Assembly (NCBI GenBank): GCA_020073385.1
Contig: JAIQFH010000001.1
Span: forward strand, 310,001-374,000
DNA from: Terriglobia bacterium
Lineage (GTDB): Bacteria > Acidobacteriota > Terriglobia > Terriglobales > Acidobacteriaceae
Direction: 5' to 3'
Length of the DNA: 64,000 nt
The notes under the pieces are model-generated. The model saw nothing but the letters and a program-made list of their open reading frames with translations. It made no database searches and was not told the DNA's origin. This document shows positions 43,136 to 53,002 of this stretch, piece by piece (the stretch's first letter is position 1; each line of letters begins with the position of its first letter). A program made the translations under genes and the position numbers.

Positions 43136-44311
43136 CTAGGCGTTCTCGAATATCCCTGCTGCTCCCATGCCGCCACCCACGCACATGGTAACCATCCCGT
43201 AGCGGGCCTTCCGGCGCTTCATTTCACGGATTACGGTCGCCGTAAGTTTGGCGCCGGTGCACCCCAAGGGATGTCCCAGCGCGATCGCCCCGCCATTAGG
43301 ATTGACCTTCTCAGGATCGAGGCCGCCTTCCTTGATCACTGCCAACGATTGTGCGGCAAACGCCTCATTCAACTCGATGACACCAATGTCGGAGAGCTTG
43401 AGCCCGGCCATCTTCAAGGCCTTCGGAATTGCGAACACCGGCCCGAGTCCCATTTCCTCAGGTTTGTATCCGGCTGTGGCGAACGAAACGTATCGAGCCA
43501 GCGGCTTGATACCCAACGCATGCGCCCGTTCGGCCGACATCACGATCGCAGCGGCAGCACCATCGGACATCTGTGATGAATTTCCGGCAGTCACGGTGCC
43601 TTTGACATGGAAGGCCGCCTTCAGCGCGTGCAGTGCTTCCAGCGACGTATCTGCGCGCGGACCCTCGTCGATCTTGAAGACAATCTCATGACGCTTCGGC
43701 TTTGACCCGTTGGGAGTGCTGAAGCTAACCGGCACCGGCACGAGTTCATCCTCGAACTTCCCCGCTTCGATCGCTGCCAGCGCTTTCTGATGGCTGCGTA
43801 GCGAGAACTCGTCGGCGGCCTCGCGCGTGATCCCAAATCGCTGCGCCAGTCGCTCGGCTGTTAATCCCATCGAAAGATAAGCGTCCGGATAGTGATCGAC
43901 CAGCCACGGATTCGGCGAAATCTTGTGGCCGCCCATGGGAATCATCGACATCGACTCGGTTCCGCCCGCTACGATCACTTCCGCACCGCCCGACATGATT
44001 CGCTCTGCGGCCATGGCAATGGCCTGCAATCCGGAAGAACAGAAGCGATTGATCGTCAACGCCGATACTTCGACCGGCAGACCGGCTCGCAGCGAAGCAA
44101 TGCGGGCGACGTTCATGCCCTGCTCGGCCTCGGGCATGGCGCAGCCGATGATCACGTCTTCTATTTCCTTCGCGTCCAGTTGTGGCACGCGGTCGAGCGC
44201 TCCCTTGATCGCCACCGCGGCCAATTCATCTGGACGCGTGGCGCGAAGCGTGCCCTTAAAAGCGCGGCCTACTGGCGTCCGCACCGACGATGCAATGATC
44301 ACGTCCCGCAT
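43136..44311 (-). CDS. fadA: Acetyl-CoA C-acyltransferase (thiolase)
   Basis: Thiolase cleaves 3-ketoacyl-CoA with CoA in the last step of beta-oxidation. The nucleophile Cys91 is in [14 protein letters not shown]. His lies in [18 protein letters not shown], and the second Cys in [14 protein letters not shown]. 391 residues is normal. AGGAGG precedes the ATG. It follows the DUF3455 gene by about 56 bases and the fadN gene beyond it, as in Bacillus fadNAE. Confidence 0.96.
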   Translation of the reverse strand: MRDVIIASSVRTPVGRAFKGTLRATRPDELAAVAIKGALDRVPQLDAKEIEDVIIGCAMPEAEQGMNVARIASLRAGLPVEVSALTINRFCSSGLQAIAMAAERIMSGGAEVIVAGGTESMSMIPMGGHKISPNPWLVDHYPDAYLSMGLTAERLAQRFGITREAADEFSLRSHQKALAAIEAGKFEDELVPVPVSFSTPNGSKPKRHEIVFKIDEGPRADTSLEALHALKAAFHVKGTVTAGNSSQMSDGAAAAIVMSAERAHALGIKPLARYVSFATAGYKPEEMGLGPVFAIPKALKMAGLKLSDIGVIELNEAFAAQSLAVIKEGGLDPEKVNPNGGAIALGHPLGCTGAKLTATVIREMKRRKARYGMVTMCVGGGMGAAGIFENA

Positions 44312-44367
44312 AAATCCTCCTGAATTCTTCTAGTTTGATGTCCGGCGCTCAGTGATCGCTTCATGCC

Positions 44368-44925
44368 TTACTTCTCGGGGGCATAAAAGTAGTAGTCGGC
44401 ACTGTATGCGCTCTTCGTCTCCGCGCCTTTGTGAGACTCGTCGCAAGCATCATTTCCCGGTTTGCCGCCATGGGTGTGTACGCGCTGAATCTTAGTGACC
44501 TTCGAGAGCGCACCTTTGCCGGCGTTTTTGATGACATCAACCAGCAGCCAGGGGATCGAATCCGAATCGAGGGAGTCGACGTGCCCGACCGCCTTTCCCG
44601 TCACCTCGCTGCCGTCTTTTAACTTCCAGGTCGGGCCGGCAGAATGCTGCCCTATGACCTTGTCTTTGCGATCTTTCAGTTCGGCGTCGGGAGCCTTCAG
44701 CGTCCAACTGTATTTGCCCGCATCGTCGGCCTGACAGGTATAGATCTGCGAACCGGAAGCGCGCACGAAGAGCACCGGCTGAAGCCCCTCTGGGATAGCA
44801 ATCGCATCAGGTACATCCGGCGCGGATTCCTGCTGCGGAGCGTCTTTCTGCGCGCTTGCGATGCTGGCTGCGAGCAGCACAATTGTTAGTGCGATCCAAC
44901 TCAAGGCATGATCAATGCGGCGCAT
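44368..44925 (-). CDS. DUF3455 family secreted protein
   Basis: After a signal peptide (WIALTIVLLAASIASAQ) the DUF3455 domain starts PDAIAIPEGLQPVLFVRASGSQIYTC, continues WTLKAPDAELKD and GPTWKLKDGSEVTGKAV, and ends with VHTHGGKPGNDACDE and YSADYYFY. The family occurs in fungi and bacteria, is secreted and has no assigned function. The gene starts 4 bases after fadN and so is probably in the same transcript, an unexpected place for an exported protein. Confidence 0.85.
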   Translation of the reverse strand: MRRIDHALSWIALTIVLLAASIASAQKDAPQQESAPDVPDAIAIPEGLQPVLFVRASGSQIYTCQADDAGKYSWTLKAPDAELKDRKDKVIGQHSAGPTWKLKDGSEVTGKAVGHVDSLDSDSIPWLLVDVIKNAGKGALSKVTKIQRVHTHGGKPGNDACDESHKGAETKSAYSADYYFYAPEK

Positions 44926-44929
44926 AGAT

Positions 44930-47365
44930 TCAATTCCTCAGCGTCTTCCCGGTTTTCAACGTGTACTGAATTCTTTCCTGTGTCTTGCGTTCGCCGCAAA
45001 GTGATTTGAAGCCCTCGCGCTCCAAGTCCAGAATGTACTGCTCGCTGACTGGCGTGCCGGGGGTGACATTGCCGCCGCACAGAACCTCAGCGATCTTGCC
45101 TCCAAGCTTCACTTCGTAGTCGGTGATGAAATCCCCTTGCCTCATAAGATGCACGCCCATCTTGAGAGCGGCCAGAAGACTCTCGCCCGGCGCGGGGATG
45201 TGGGCACGACGCACTGGCGGTTCGTAGCCAGCCCGCGCCAACTCAAGCGCCCGAGCCTTGGCATCGGAGAGAACGCGTTCGCGGTTCATCGTGATGTGGT
45301 CGGAATCGGAGAGGAATCCCAATGCACGGGCCTCGTGCGCCGAGGTTGCGACTTTGGCGGTGGCGATCGTCTCGAAGGCCTTTTTCATGGCCTCCAACAT
45401 CTCGACCGAACCTGCCAAAGCATCGCCGGAAGACTTGCCTTTCGATGCCGCCGCCGTATCAACGGCCCGCAGCAGCATTTCTTTGCATCCGCCGCCGCCC
45501 GGCAGCAGGCCGACTCCCACTTCTACGAGCCCGGTATAAAGCTCGGCATGCGGTTGTCGCGCCGCGGCGTGCAGAGAAATCTCGGTACCCCCTCCGAGGC
45601 ACAGCCCGAACGGCGCCGACACCACTGGTTTGGGTGAAAACTTGACAGCCTGGGTCATTCCCTGGAACTGGCGAATCGCGAGATCAACGTCGTCCCATTC
45701 TTCTTCCTGCACGCTCATGAGCAGGAGCATGAGATTCGCGCCAACCGAGAAATTCGTCGCATCGTTGGTAATCACAAACGCGTCGAAGTTGTCGCCTGGT
45801 CCGCCCGGCTTGAGCGCTTGCGTGATCAAGCCGATGATGTCGGTACCGAGCGAGTTCATCTTGCTATGGAACTCGAGACAGGCAACGCCATCGCCGAGAT
45901 CTACGAGGGAAGCGCCGGAGTTCTTTTTGACCACGCCGTTCGACTTCTTCGCAACCGTAACCGACCAGACTCCACTGGGAACCAGGAGCAGTTCCCAGTT
46001 CTCAGTTCCCAGTTCCCAGTATTTGCGACCAGAAGGTGATTTTGGATCGTCTGCATACCAGGATTTCTGTCCCGCCGCGAGCAGTTTCTCAACATTGGCC
46101 GCTACCGGCTTGCCTTCTTTCTTCATGCGGGTAACGGTGGCCTCGATGCCTGCCGCGTCCCACAACTCGAACGGACCCAGTTCCCAGTTGAAGCCCAGCT
46201 TCATTGCGCGGTCGATCTCAACGATTGAGTCTGAAATTTCTGGTACGCGATTTGCCGCATAGGTCCAAAGATCCGAAAGTGCTGCCCAGAGAAAAGCTCC
46301 GGCCTTATCGCCCTTCTGGGGACCGCTGCCGTCGAGGCCCAGCAGCGTGCGCAATCGCGCGCCCGTGTCCTCGACGTTCTTCGCCATATCGAGCGCAGGG
46401 AACTTCGGCTTGTGGCGAGGGTGATATTCCAGCGTCTTCCAGTCGATGGCGAGCCGCTCGTCTTCCTTACCTTCTCCGCCTTTCACCTTCTTGTAGAAAC
46501 CGCCCTTAGTCTTGTCGCCCAGCCACTTGTTGTGCAGCATCTTCTTGAAGAACTCGGGCAGTTGCAGATCGCTGCGTTCGTCGCGAACATTAGCCGTCAT
46601 GTTGCTGACGACGTGCCCAAGGATGTCGAGTCCGACCAGATCGATGGTGCGGAATGTCGCCGACTTCGGCCATCCGACAGCCTGTCCGGTGAGAGCATCC
46701 ACCTCTTCGATGGTCAGTCCCATCTCCTGCATCAGCCGGATGACGTTCAGCACCGAGAACGTGCCGATGCGGTTGCCGATGAAGTTCGGCGTGTCTTTGG
46801 CGATGACGACACCTTTGCCCAAACGCACGTCACAGAAGTGAGAGATGGCGTCGATCGCATACCGATCCGCCTCGGGTGTCGGAATAATTTCCAGCAGCCG
46901 CATGTAGCGCGGAGGGTTGAAAAAGTGCGTTCCGAACCAGACTCGCCGGAAGTCGTCGGAGAAACCCTCTGCAATCTTGCCGACTGGCAGACCGCTCGTA
47001 TTCGTGGTGATGATCGTGCCCGGCTTGCGAATTGCTTCTACCTTTTTCAGCAAGCTCCGCTTGATGTCGAGGTTCTCGACCACGGCCTCGATGATCCAAT
47101 CGACCTCCGCCAATTTTTTCAAATCATCTTCAAAATTTCCCACCGTGACCAGCCGCGCGAGCGACGCATCCATGAACGCGGCAGGTTTCGATTTCTTCGC
47201 CGCATCGAGGCCTGCGGCCGCGATTTTGTTCCGCGCCGGCACATCGGCGTCTGGCGGGACGATATCCAGCAAATAGCTTGGAATGCCGGCATTGGCAAAA
47301 TGCGCGGCAATACGCGCGCCCATGGTTCCGGCGCCCAGAATGGCAACTTTATGAATGCGCTTCAT
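44930..47365 (-). CDS. fadN: 3-hydroxyacyl-CoA dehydrogenase / enoyl-CoA hydratase, FadN-type
   Basis: The 811-residue bifunctional enzyme has the Rossmann dehydrogenase first (VAILGAGTMGARIAAHFANAG, then HFFNPPRYMRLLEIIPT), the dehydrogenase C-domain to about 440, and an enoyl-CoA hydratase domain from about 490 (ACLEFHSKMNSLG, LCLGGGTEISLHAA, EVGVGLLPGGGGCKEML). This order is that of B. subtilis FadN, reversed from E. coli FadB. It hydrates enoyl-CoA and oxidises 3-hydroxyacyl-CoA. The linker at residues 449-460 is encoded by 7-base repeats (AGTTCCC type, 45989-46021). Confidence 0.94.
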   Translation of the reverse strand: MKRIHKVAILGAGTMGARIAAHFANAGIPSYLLDIVPPDADVPARNKIAAAGLDAAKKSKPAAFMDASLARLVTVGNFEDDLKKLAEVDWIIEAVVENLDIKRSLLKKVEAIRKPGTIITTNTSGLPVGKIAEGFSDDFRRVWFGTHFFNPPRYMRLLEIIPTPEADRYAIDAISHFCDVRLGKGVVIAKDTPNFIGNRIGTFSVLNVIRLMQEMGLTIEEVDALTGQAVGWPKSATFRTIDLVGLDILGHVVSNMTANVRDERSDLQLPEFFKKMLHNKWLGDKTKGGFYKKVKGGEGKEDERLAIDWKTLEYHPRHKPKFPALDMAKNVEDTGARLRTLLGLDGSGPQKGDKAGAFLWAALSDLWTYAANRVPEISDSIVEIDRAMKLGFNWELGPFELWDAAGIEATVTRMKKEGKPVAANVEKLLAAGQKSWYADDPKSPSGRKYWELGTENWELLLVPSGVWSVTVAKKSNGVVKKNSGASLVDLGDGVACLEFHSKMNSLGTDIIGLITQALKPGGPGDNFDAFVITNDATNFSVGANLMLLLMSVQEEEWDDVDLAIRQFQGMTQAVKFSPKPVVSAPFGLCLGGGTEISLHAAARQPHAELYTGLVEVGVGLLPGGGGCKEMLLRAVDTAAASKGKSSGDALAGSVEMLEAMKKAFETIATAKVATSAHEARALGFLSDSDHITMNRERVLSDAKARALELARAGYEPPVRRAHIPAPGESLLAALKMGVHLMRQGDFITDYEVKLGGKIAEVLCGGNVTPGTPVSEQYILDLEREGFKSLCGERKTQERIQYTLKTGKTLRN

Positions 47366-47516
47366 GATCAGGCCTCGACGGAGAGTCCGTCTCCGTCACT
47401 CGGATTTTGGGAAAACACGGGACTGGCAAAAGAGATGACTTTACGATCGCCTCGACTGGGGAAATGTGTCGTGGCCATGGTAATTCCACCGGGGGATATT
47501 TTTCCAGAGGAGCCGA

Positions 47517-48014
47517 TCAGAAGTCGGTGTGCGCAATCACATACTCGAGAGCTTGTCGCGCCATCTGTTTTTCGCCCTTGTAGGCCAGCAGTTTCGCCGC
47601 ATCCTGCAGCCGGATCCAGGCCGCACGCGCCACCTCAACTCTCATCGCTTCAGAAATGTGGTCGATCTCCCCCGACTCATAGCGCAGCAGGTAAAAGCTG
47701 ACGATTTTGAACACTCGTTGGCCGTCTCCCCAGGTACGCACATACATGTATTTGATGTCGGCAAGTTTTGTCACAGGCGATGCCGTGATCCCGGTCTCCT
47801 CTCGCACCTCTCGCAGCGCGGCCTCCAGAGCCTTTTCCCCGGGATCCACCAGGCCCTTCGGCAAACAGAGCACGGGTTTGTTCTTCTTGCCCGATTGTCG
47901 TTTCTTGGACGTCGGTGAGGACGATGCATCTCCGGCCGGCTCGATTGCCGCCACCCACCACTCGCCATCCTTTTGCTGGACGACCACCCCACCGGCCGAA
48001 ATCTCGCGCACCAT
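47517..48014 (-). CDS. NUDIX hydrolase
   Basis: The complete NUDIX box GLVDPGEKALEAALREVREETGI (G-x5-E-x7-R-E-x2-E-E-x-G) sits at about residues 55-77 of 165. The protein starts EISAGGVVVQQKDGEWWVAAIEP and carries a basic insertion before the box (SKKRQSGKKNKPV). Such enzymes hydrolyse nucleoside diphosphates linked to another group, for example diadenosine polyphosphates; the form with the ...CLPKGLVDPGE loop resembles Ap4A-type members. It precedes fadN by 151 bases on the same strand. Confidence 0.9.
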   Translation of the reverse strand: MVREISAGGVVVQQKDGEWWVAAIEPAGDASSSPTSKKRQSGKKNKPVLCLPKGLVDPGEKALEAALREVREETGITASPVTKLADIKYMYVRTWGDGQRVFKIVSFYLLRYESGEIDHISEAMRVEVARAAWIRLQDAAKLLAYKGEKQMARQALEYVIAHTDF

Positions 48015-48211
48015 ACAGTCGGCAACTTAGCAGGAATACAGGTACTTCGCCAACTGCATGATGCTTCGATGGTAACTGGTTACTATTCTTAGAGTAACGC
48101 CGGGTGGTACCCTCGTGCCCTTTACAGCCTTACCCCAGAATGTGGCATCTTATATACAGACGGGGTTTTAGCGGTTCTGGCTGCCCTTGGCCAGAGGATG
48201 TGGGGTTCACC

Positions 48212-49138
48212 GTGAAAAGTCTGGGGAAGATTATTCGCTCGGTTCAGGCCTTTGGCCGCGAACTTTCCCGGAAGCCCGCTGTTCCACCGGTTTCGTCCCG
48301 CATACCAGCCATCGGGGTAGCTTTAGGTGGAGGCTTCGCCCGCGGGATCGCTCACATTGGAGTCTTGAAAGTCCTCGAGCAGGAAAGTATTCCCATCCGT
48401 GTGGTGACCGGCACCAGCGTCGGGGCGCTGATCGGTGCCTGCTACTGCAGCGGATTGTCTCTCGCCGAGATGGAAGAGGTGGCGCGCAACAGCCGCTTCA
48501 CCAGTTTCGCGCGCTGGACGCTCTCGCGTTACGGCTTCGCGTCCAACGATCGGATGGTCTCGTTTCTGACCCGAACCCTGAAGTGCAAAACGTTTGAGGA
48601 TCTGCGTATTCCGCTCGGAGTGACGGCAACCGACTTCAACACCGGAGAAGGTGTGGTGTTTCACTCCGGGACGATCATCGACCCCATCCGCGCCAGTTGC
48701 GCCTATCCTGGCATGTTCCTGCCCGTGCAGATTCGCGGGCGGCACTTGGTCGACGGCATGTTGTCGCATCCCGTGCCCACGCGCCCGCTTCGTGATATGG
48801 GCGCCGACCGCGTATTGGCGGTACACCTGAAGGGCACATGGTCGAACGGCGGCCCTCCGCGGCATCTCTTCGACGTGATTGGACAGTCCTTTGCAATCGC
48901 GCAGGATGCGATGTCGTCTCTGTGGCGAGGTGCGGCTGATCTTGTCGTCGAACCCGATGTGGCCGGATTTGGCTATGATGACTTCAAACGCGCCGCCGAC
49001 CTGATCAAAGTTGGCGAAGTTGCCATGCGGAAGGCACTGCCGGAGGTTCGCAAATGGATCGAGGCACCTGCCGAAGCCACTAATCCCACAGTCGATCACC
49101 GTTCCGAGCCGCGAACCGCGCCCATGCCAGCGGACTGA
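48212..49138 (+). CDS. Patatin-like phospholipase (RssA/YchK-type)
   Basis: The patatin domain has the oxyanion loop VALGGGFARGIAHIGVLKVLE, the nucleophile GTSVGALIGACYCSG and the catalytic Asp in VDGMLSHPVP. Family members hydrolyse acyl esters of phospholipids. I start at the GTG at 48212, which has GTGGGG upstream; an ATG at 48104 would add a leader without homology. No signal peptide is seen, so it is probably cytoplasmic or membrane-associated. 308 residues fits the RssA group. Confidence 0.88.
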   Translation: MKSLGKIIRSVQAFGRELSRKPAVPPVSSRIPAIGVALGGGFARGIAHIGVLKVLEQESIPIRVVTGTSVGALIGACYCSGLSLAEMEEVARNSRFTSFARWTLSRYGFASNDRMVSFLTRTLKCKTFEDLRIPLGVTATDFNTGEGVVFHSGTIIDPIRASCAYPGMFLPVQIRGRHLVDGMLSHPVPTRPLRDMGADRVLAVHLKGTWSNGGPPRHLFDVIGQSFAIAQDAMSSLWRGAADLVVEPDVAGFGYDDFKRAADLIKVGEVAMRKALPEVRKWIEAPAEATNPTVDHRSEPRTAPMPAD

Positions 49139-49334
49139 ATTCCTTTCCAGATGTGAGCCCCATCACTGCGTATTTGCGGTTCTTGCGTGACTATTCTTGC
49201 TGCTAACTTCTTCCGCTTCTCAAATAGCTTTATCCAGGAAAGTCAGCGACCTTCAGAGATGCGGCTAAGAACTTAGAGGACTGATCGAACGAGGCCAAGG
49301 GGACCGAGTCGACGGACGCGGCCAGGATGTCCCC

Positions 49335-51488
49335 ATGCAGGCCACTCTTTCCCATTACCGTATCCTTGAGCAGATCGGCGCTGGAGGCATGGGTGTTGTC
49401 TATCGCGCCCATGACGAGCGCCTTGACCGCGACGTCGCTCTCAAAGTCCTTCCTACCACCACCGCGATCGAGTCTGATGCCCGCAAGCGCTTTCGCAAGG
49501 AAGCGCTGATGCTCTCGAAACTCAATCACCCCAACATTGCCACTGTGCATGACTTCGATACTCAGGATGGCACTGATTTCCTGGTCGAGGAGTTCATTGA
49601 TGGCCTGTCTCTGGATGTCATGCTGGCGAGCGGTCCTCTCTCGGACAAAGAGATCGTCAATCTCGGATTGCAACTGGCCGAAGGCTTGGCAGCGGCACAC
49701 GAGCACGGTGTGATTCACCGCGACCTCAAGCCCTCGAATGTGCGCGTCACGCCTGATGCGCGGCTCAAGATTCTTGATTTCGGACTAGCGGTCATACGCG
49801 GCAAACCCAGTCCCACCGCTGTCACAGAAAGCTTGAGTGAAACCAGAGGAATTGCCGGCACCTTGCCTTACATGGCACCGGAGCAATTGCTTCGAGGCAA
49901 ACTGGATGCCCGCACCGACATCTGGGCCCTTGGTTGCGTGCTATACGAGATGGCGACGGGACGCAGACCTTTTCTCGGATCGGAAGCGGCCCTGACCGAC
50001 GCGATTCTGCACGATTCGCCGTCGGCTCCCAGCAGAGTCAATCCGCGGATTGACGCGGCATTCGATCCGGTGATTCAGAAGTGCCTGGCGAAAGACCCGC
50101 AGTGTCGCTATTCGTCGGCAGGCGAAATTGTTGTCGACCTGCGTCGACGGCCCTCCGTAGCCACGTCGCCTCAGCCGCGGCCACAGTGGAGGCGATGGCT
50201 GCCTGCGCTTGTGCTCGTTGTTCTCATCATGCCGCACACCAGCAGCGGAGGTTATCCTGCGCCTGTTTTCCCATCCAATCCTTCCGCCGAGCTGCCCGAC
50301 ACGTACCTGGTCCCCCACGAATCGTATCTCCAGGGACAAAAATATCTCGAGCGTTGGGACAAACCGGCCAACCTGGATCATGCCACCCGTTTGTTTGAGG
50401 AAGCCGTAAAATCCGATCCTGATTTTGCCCTCGGCTACAGCGCTCTCGCAGAAGTGGACTGGGCACGATACCGCCTCGATCACGATTCCCACTGGGTCGA
50501 AGATGCCGAGAAGAATTGCAGGCGTGCCGCGGAGTTGAAACACGAACTGCCGGCCGTCTACGTCACACTGGCCCGCGTTCACAACGGAAGAGGGCAGAAC
50601 AATCTCGCGCTGCAGGAGATCCAGCACGCTTTACAACTCGAACCACACGATGCCGACGCTCTTCTGACGGAAGCCACCTTGTATGCCAGCATGGGCCAGC
50701 AAGACAGGGCTGAGAACACCTACAAGAGAGCGGCAGCCCTTCGCCCACAGTACTGGGGCGGCTTCTACGAACTGGGAGCCTTCTACTACCGCACTGGGCG
50801 CAATGCGGAGGCTGCCACTGAGTTCGAACACGTCCTGAAAATGACTCCCGACAACGCTCTGGCGCAAGCGACCGCCGGAGGAGTGCTGCAACTCCTGCAC
50901 AGAGACGCCGAGGCCGAGCAACACCTCAGGAGTTCGATCCAATTACAGCCAAGCTACGCGGCCTACACCAATCTGGGCGCCTTGTACCTACGGCAGAGGC
51001 GCTGGGCGGAAGCCGCGTCGACGACGCACAAGGCGTTAGAGATTAATGCCAGCGATTGGAATGCATGGGCCAATCTGGGCCTCGCGCTTGAGTGGCTGAA
51101 TCGCAAAAGCGAAGCCGAACAGGCGTATCGCAACGAACAGGCGCGGCTGGAGGCGCTCTTGAAAATCGGTGGCGACGACGCCGAGGTGCTGGCAGAACTC
51201 GGACTCGTCTACTCCAGATGGCATTTGCGGGAGAAGGTGGTGCCACTGATCGAAGCGGCACTGGCGCGTGCTCCCGACGATCCCAACATCCTTGCCACGG
51301 CCAGCGAAGCCTACGAAAACCTCGGCGACCGGAGCCTCGCGCTTGAGTTCGTGAAGAAAGCACTTGCCCGTGGTCTGACGCTAGAGGAACTGACAAACAA
51401 TCCTGGACAAAGAAGATTAATTTTGGACTCTCGCTTTCGCGAGATCGCTCGACAATTTGATAAGAACTTCAACCCTGCCCGGCAATAA
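49335..51488 (+). CDS. Transmembrane Ser/Thr protein kinase with C-terminal TPR repeats
   Basis: The kinase domain (about 8-270) is complete: Gly loop GAGGMGVVYRA, Lys37 in VALKVL, Glu in the C-helix, catalytic HRDLKPSN with Asp130, DFG with Asp148 and MAPEQLL. A membrane helix follows near 288-302 (WLPALVLVVLIMPH). The outer part, 330-700, is TPR repeats (ALGYSALAEVDWARY, NLALQEIQHALQLEPHDADAL, NAEAATEFEHVLKMTPDNALAQA, RWAEAASTTHKALEINASDW). PknB-like kinases with TPR sensors are common in Acidobacteriota and Myxococcota. The gene just after may be a partner. Confidence 0.94.
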   Translation: MQATLSHYRILEQIGAGGMGVVYRAHDERLDRDVALKVLPTTTAIESDARKRFRKEALMLSKLNHPNIATVHDFDTQDGTDFLVEEFIDGLSLDVMLASGPLSDKEIVNLGLQLAEGLAAAHEHGVIHRDLKPSNVRVTPDARLKILDFGLAVIRGKPSPTAVTESLSETRGIAGTLPYMAPEQLLRGKLDARTDIWALGCVLYEMATGRRPFLGSEAALTDAILHDSPSAPSRVNPRIDAAFDPVIQKCLAKDPQCRYSSAGEIVVDLRRRPSVATSPQPRPQWRRWLPALVLVVLIMPHTSSGGYPAPVFPSNPSAELPDTYLVPHESYLQGQKYLERWDKPANLDHATRLFEEAVKSDPDFALGYSALAEVDWARYRLDHDSHWVEDAEKNCRRAAELKHELPAVYVTLARVHNGRGQNNLALQEIQHALQLEPHDADALLTEATLYASMGQQDRAENTYKRAAALRPQYWGGFYELGAFYYRTGRNAEAATEFEHVLKMTPDNALAQATAGGVLQLLHRDAEAEQHLRSSIQLQPSYAAYTNLGALYLRQRRWAEAASTTHKALEINASDWNAWANLGLALEWLNRKSEAEQAYRNEQARLEALLKIGGDDAEVLAELGLVYSRWHLREKVVPLIEAALARAPDDPNILATASEAYENLGDRSLALEFVKKALARGLTLEELTNNPGQRRLILDSRFREIARQFDKNFNPARQ

Positions 51489-51523
51489 CCCTGATGGGCA
51501 GGCCGGCCCCTTGAGGAGAAACC

Positions 51524-51922
51524 ATGTCTACCATCACGCTAATCAAGCTTTCAGAAATCGTCGTCAACAGACCCGCGCCGAAACCGGACGGGAAAAATCT
51601 CTGGATTGACATCGACATAAATCTAAGTAAGTCCACTGCGCTCATCCACTCCCAGCAGGAGGAGTCCGTCGGCACGCACAAACAAAGAACGGTGACATTC
51701 CGTGCCGATCATGACTGCTCGTTGAGATTCAGCAATCCAGCAGTGTTCAACCGGGGTTCGATCTCATTAATTGCATACAGGCAAACAGCTCTGGAGGTGA
51801 GAGATGAGATCAGGCAAGTCGAAACATCTTACGAGGTTTATGTAGGGACAGAAATCGAAGGCGGGGCGGAGTTAGTTAGTGGCGTCGCCGCTATGGGCGG
51901 TCCCCATATCGTAGTGCCGTAG
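51524..51922 (+). CDS. Hypothetical beta-rich protein, 132 aa, downstream of the kinase
   Basis: GAGGAGA five bases before the ATG and a 35-base gap after the kinase gene suggest co-transcription. The protein is mostly beta strand with few motifs (LWIDIDINLSKSTALI, RTVTFRADHDCSLRFSNPAVF). It has one cysteine and no signal peptide. Several Ser/Thr could be kinase targets, but that is inference. No family recognised. Confidence 0.65.
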   Translation: MSTITLIKLSEIVVNRPAPKPDGKNLWIDIDINLSKSTALIHSQQEESVGTHKQRTVTFRADHDCSLRFSNPAVFNRGSISLIAYRQTALEVRDEIRQVETSYEVYVGTEIEGGAELVSGVAAMGGPHIVVP

Positions 51923-51936
51923 CGAAGTGAACATCA

Positions 51937-51957
51937 GCCCGGCCGCACAGGCCGGGC
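51937..51957. terminator. Stem-loop terminator between convergent genes
   Basis: GCCCGGCC and GGCCGGGC pair perfectly around GCACA, followed on the plus strand by ATTTCTC. It probably ends the kinase transcript. Confidence 0.65.
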
Positions 51958-52052
51958 ATTTCTCAAGAGCCTGCTGACGCAATTGAGGGAACTGCGGCCG
52001 CTCATCCCGCTATGGACCGCGGTTGCCGATGAAGTGTGCCTCGGCAACCGGA

Positions 52053-52991
52053 TTAAGCAAACGCTGCTCGATCTCCCGAGAGGAGACAGAGTCTTTCCGC
52101 CAAAGACTCGATGAGTTCCCGCTTGGCCAACCGTTTCAGCCAGCGTTCTGGGATACCGCATTCGCCATAATAAGCACCTGCCAACTGTCCGAAGACCGCG
52201 CCACAGGTGTCGGCATCGCCGCCGAGGTTCACCGCCAGACGACAGCCTTCTGCAAACGTCTTACTGCGATAGAACGCCCACAGAGCCGCCTCCAAGGTTT
52301 TCACGACGTACCCGGTAGTTTCGATAACCGGAGGTTCTCGTTTTGTGAACGAACCGCGGGCGATCTCGTCGATCTCCCGGACCAAAGGATTCCTGTCCCA
52401 ATAGCCAGCGACCGGTGTGTAAGCGGACGAGAGAAGGGTATTCTTATCGACTCCCTGCACCGCTCCGACCAGCAACGCCGCAAAATAGCGGCAAGCGTCG
52501 GTCGCTGCTTGTGCTCCGTGCGTTGTGCGCGAGGATTCGCCGGAATACTCAATGGCTCTTTCGGGATTCTCTGACCAGCACAGCGGCACGGGACACAAAC
52601 GCATCAGTGAGCCGTTGCCGGCCGACATTTCACTGGGGACGGAGTAGACCTTGTGCGTGCGCTCGAACCGATCGAGTGCAGTTCGCACAGTGTTGCCAAT
52701 GTCGAAGCAGCATCCGTTGCTGCTCATGTAGCCCGTTCTGTACCAGCGAAGGTAACGTTCCAGTTGGTCACGGGGATCGAAACCCCGGCATTCGACCAGG
52801 CTCTCGGCAAGGCAAAGTGCCATGGAGGTGTCGTCAGTCCACTCCCCCGGTTCCAGTTGAAAGACTCCACCGCCGGTGATTTCCAGAACTGGTTCGAACG
52901 TGCCAGGTTCCTGGAACTCAACTGTCGTACCCAGTGCGTCTCCGGTGGCGAGTCCCAGTAGGCATCCTCGGAATCGCGCGACCTTGTCCAT
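52053..52991 (-). CDS. ADP-ribosylglycohydrolase family protein (DraG/ARH-like)
   Basis: The all-helical ARH fold is marked by the two metal-binding blocks [17 protein letters not shown] and [22 protein letters not shown], and starts [16 protein letters not shown]. These enzymes remove ADP-ribose from proteins or small molecules using two Mg ions, as DraG does for nitrogenase reductase. No ADP-ribosyltransferase or nif gene is in the window, so the target is unknown. 312 residues. The PLP decarboxylase gene ends upstream on the same strand. Confidence 0.93.
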   Translation of the reverse strand: MDKVARFRGCLLGLATGDALGTTVEFQEPGTFEPVLEITGGGVFQLEPGEWTDDTSMALCLAESLVECRGFDPRDQLERYLRWYRTGYMSSNGCCFDIGNTVRTALDRFERTHKVYSVPSEMSAGNGSLMRLCPVPLCWSENPERAIEYSGESSRTTHGAQAATDACRYFAALLVGAVQGVDKNTLLSSAYTPVAGYWDRNPLVREIDEIARGSFTKREPPVIETTGYVVKTLEAALWAFYRSKTFAEGCRLAVNLGGDADTCGAVFGQLAGAYYGECGIPERWLKRLAKRELIESLAERLCLLSGDRAAFA

Positions 52992-53002
52992 GGTTCATTA
53001 CG

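Noticed and set aside
46412-47701. A 429-codon plus-strand open frame over fadN and the NUDIX gene
   Set aside because: It overlaps two well-supported genes on the other strand, is rich in Arg, His and Asp as antisense frames of GC-rich genes are, and shows no motif.
49230-49718. A 162-codon minus-strand frame over the start of the kinase gene
   Set aside because: It is antisense to the conserved Gly loop and catalytic loop of the kinase and has no motif of its own.
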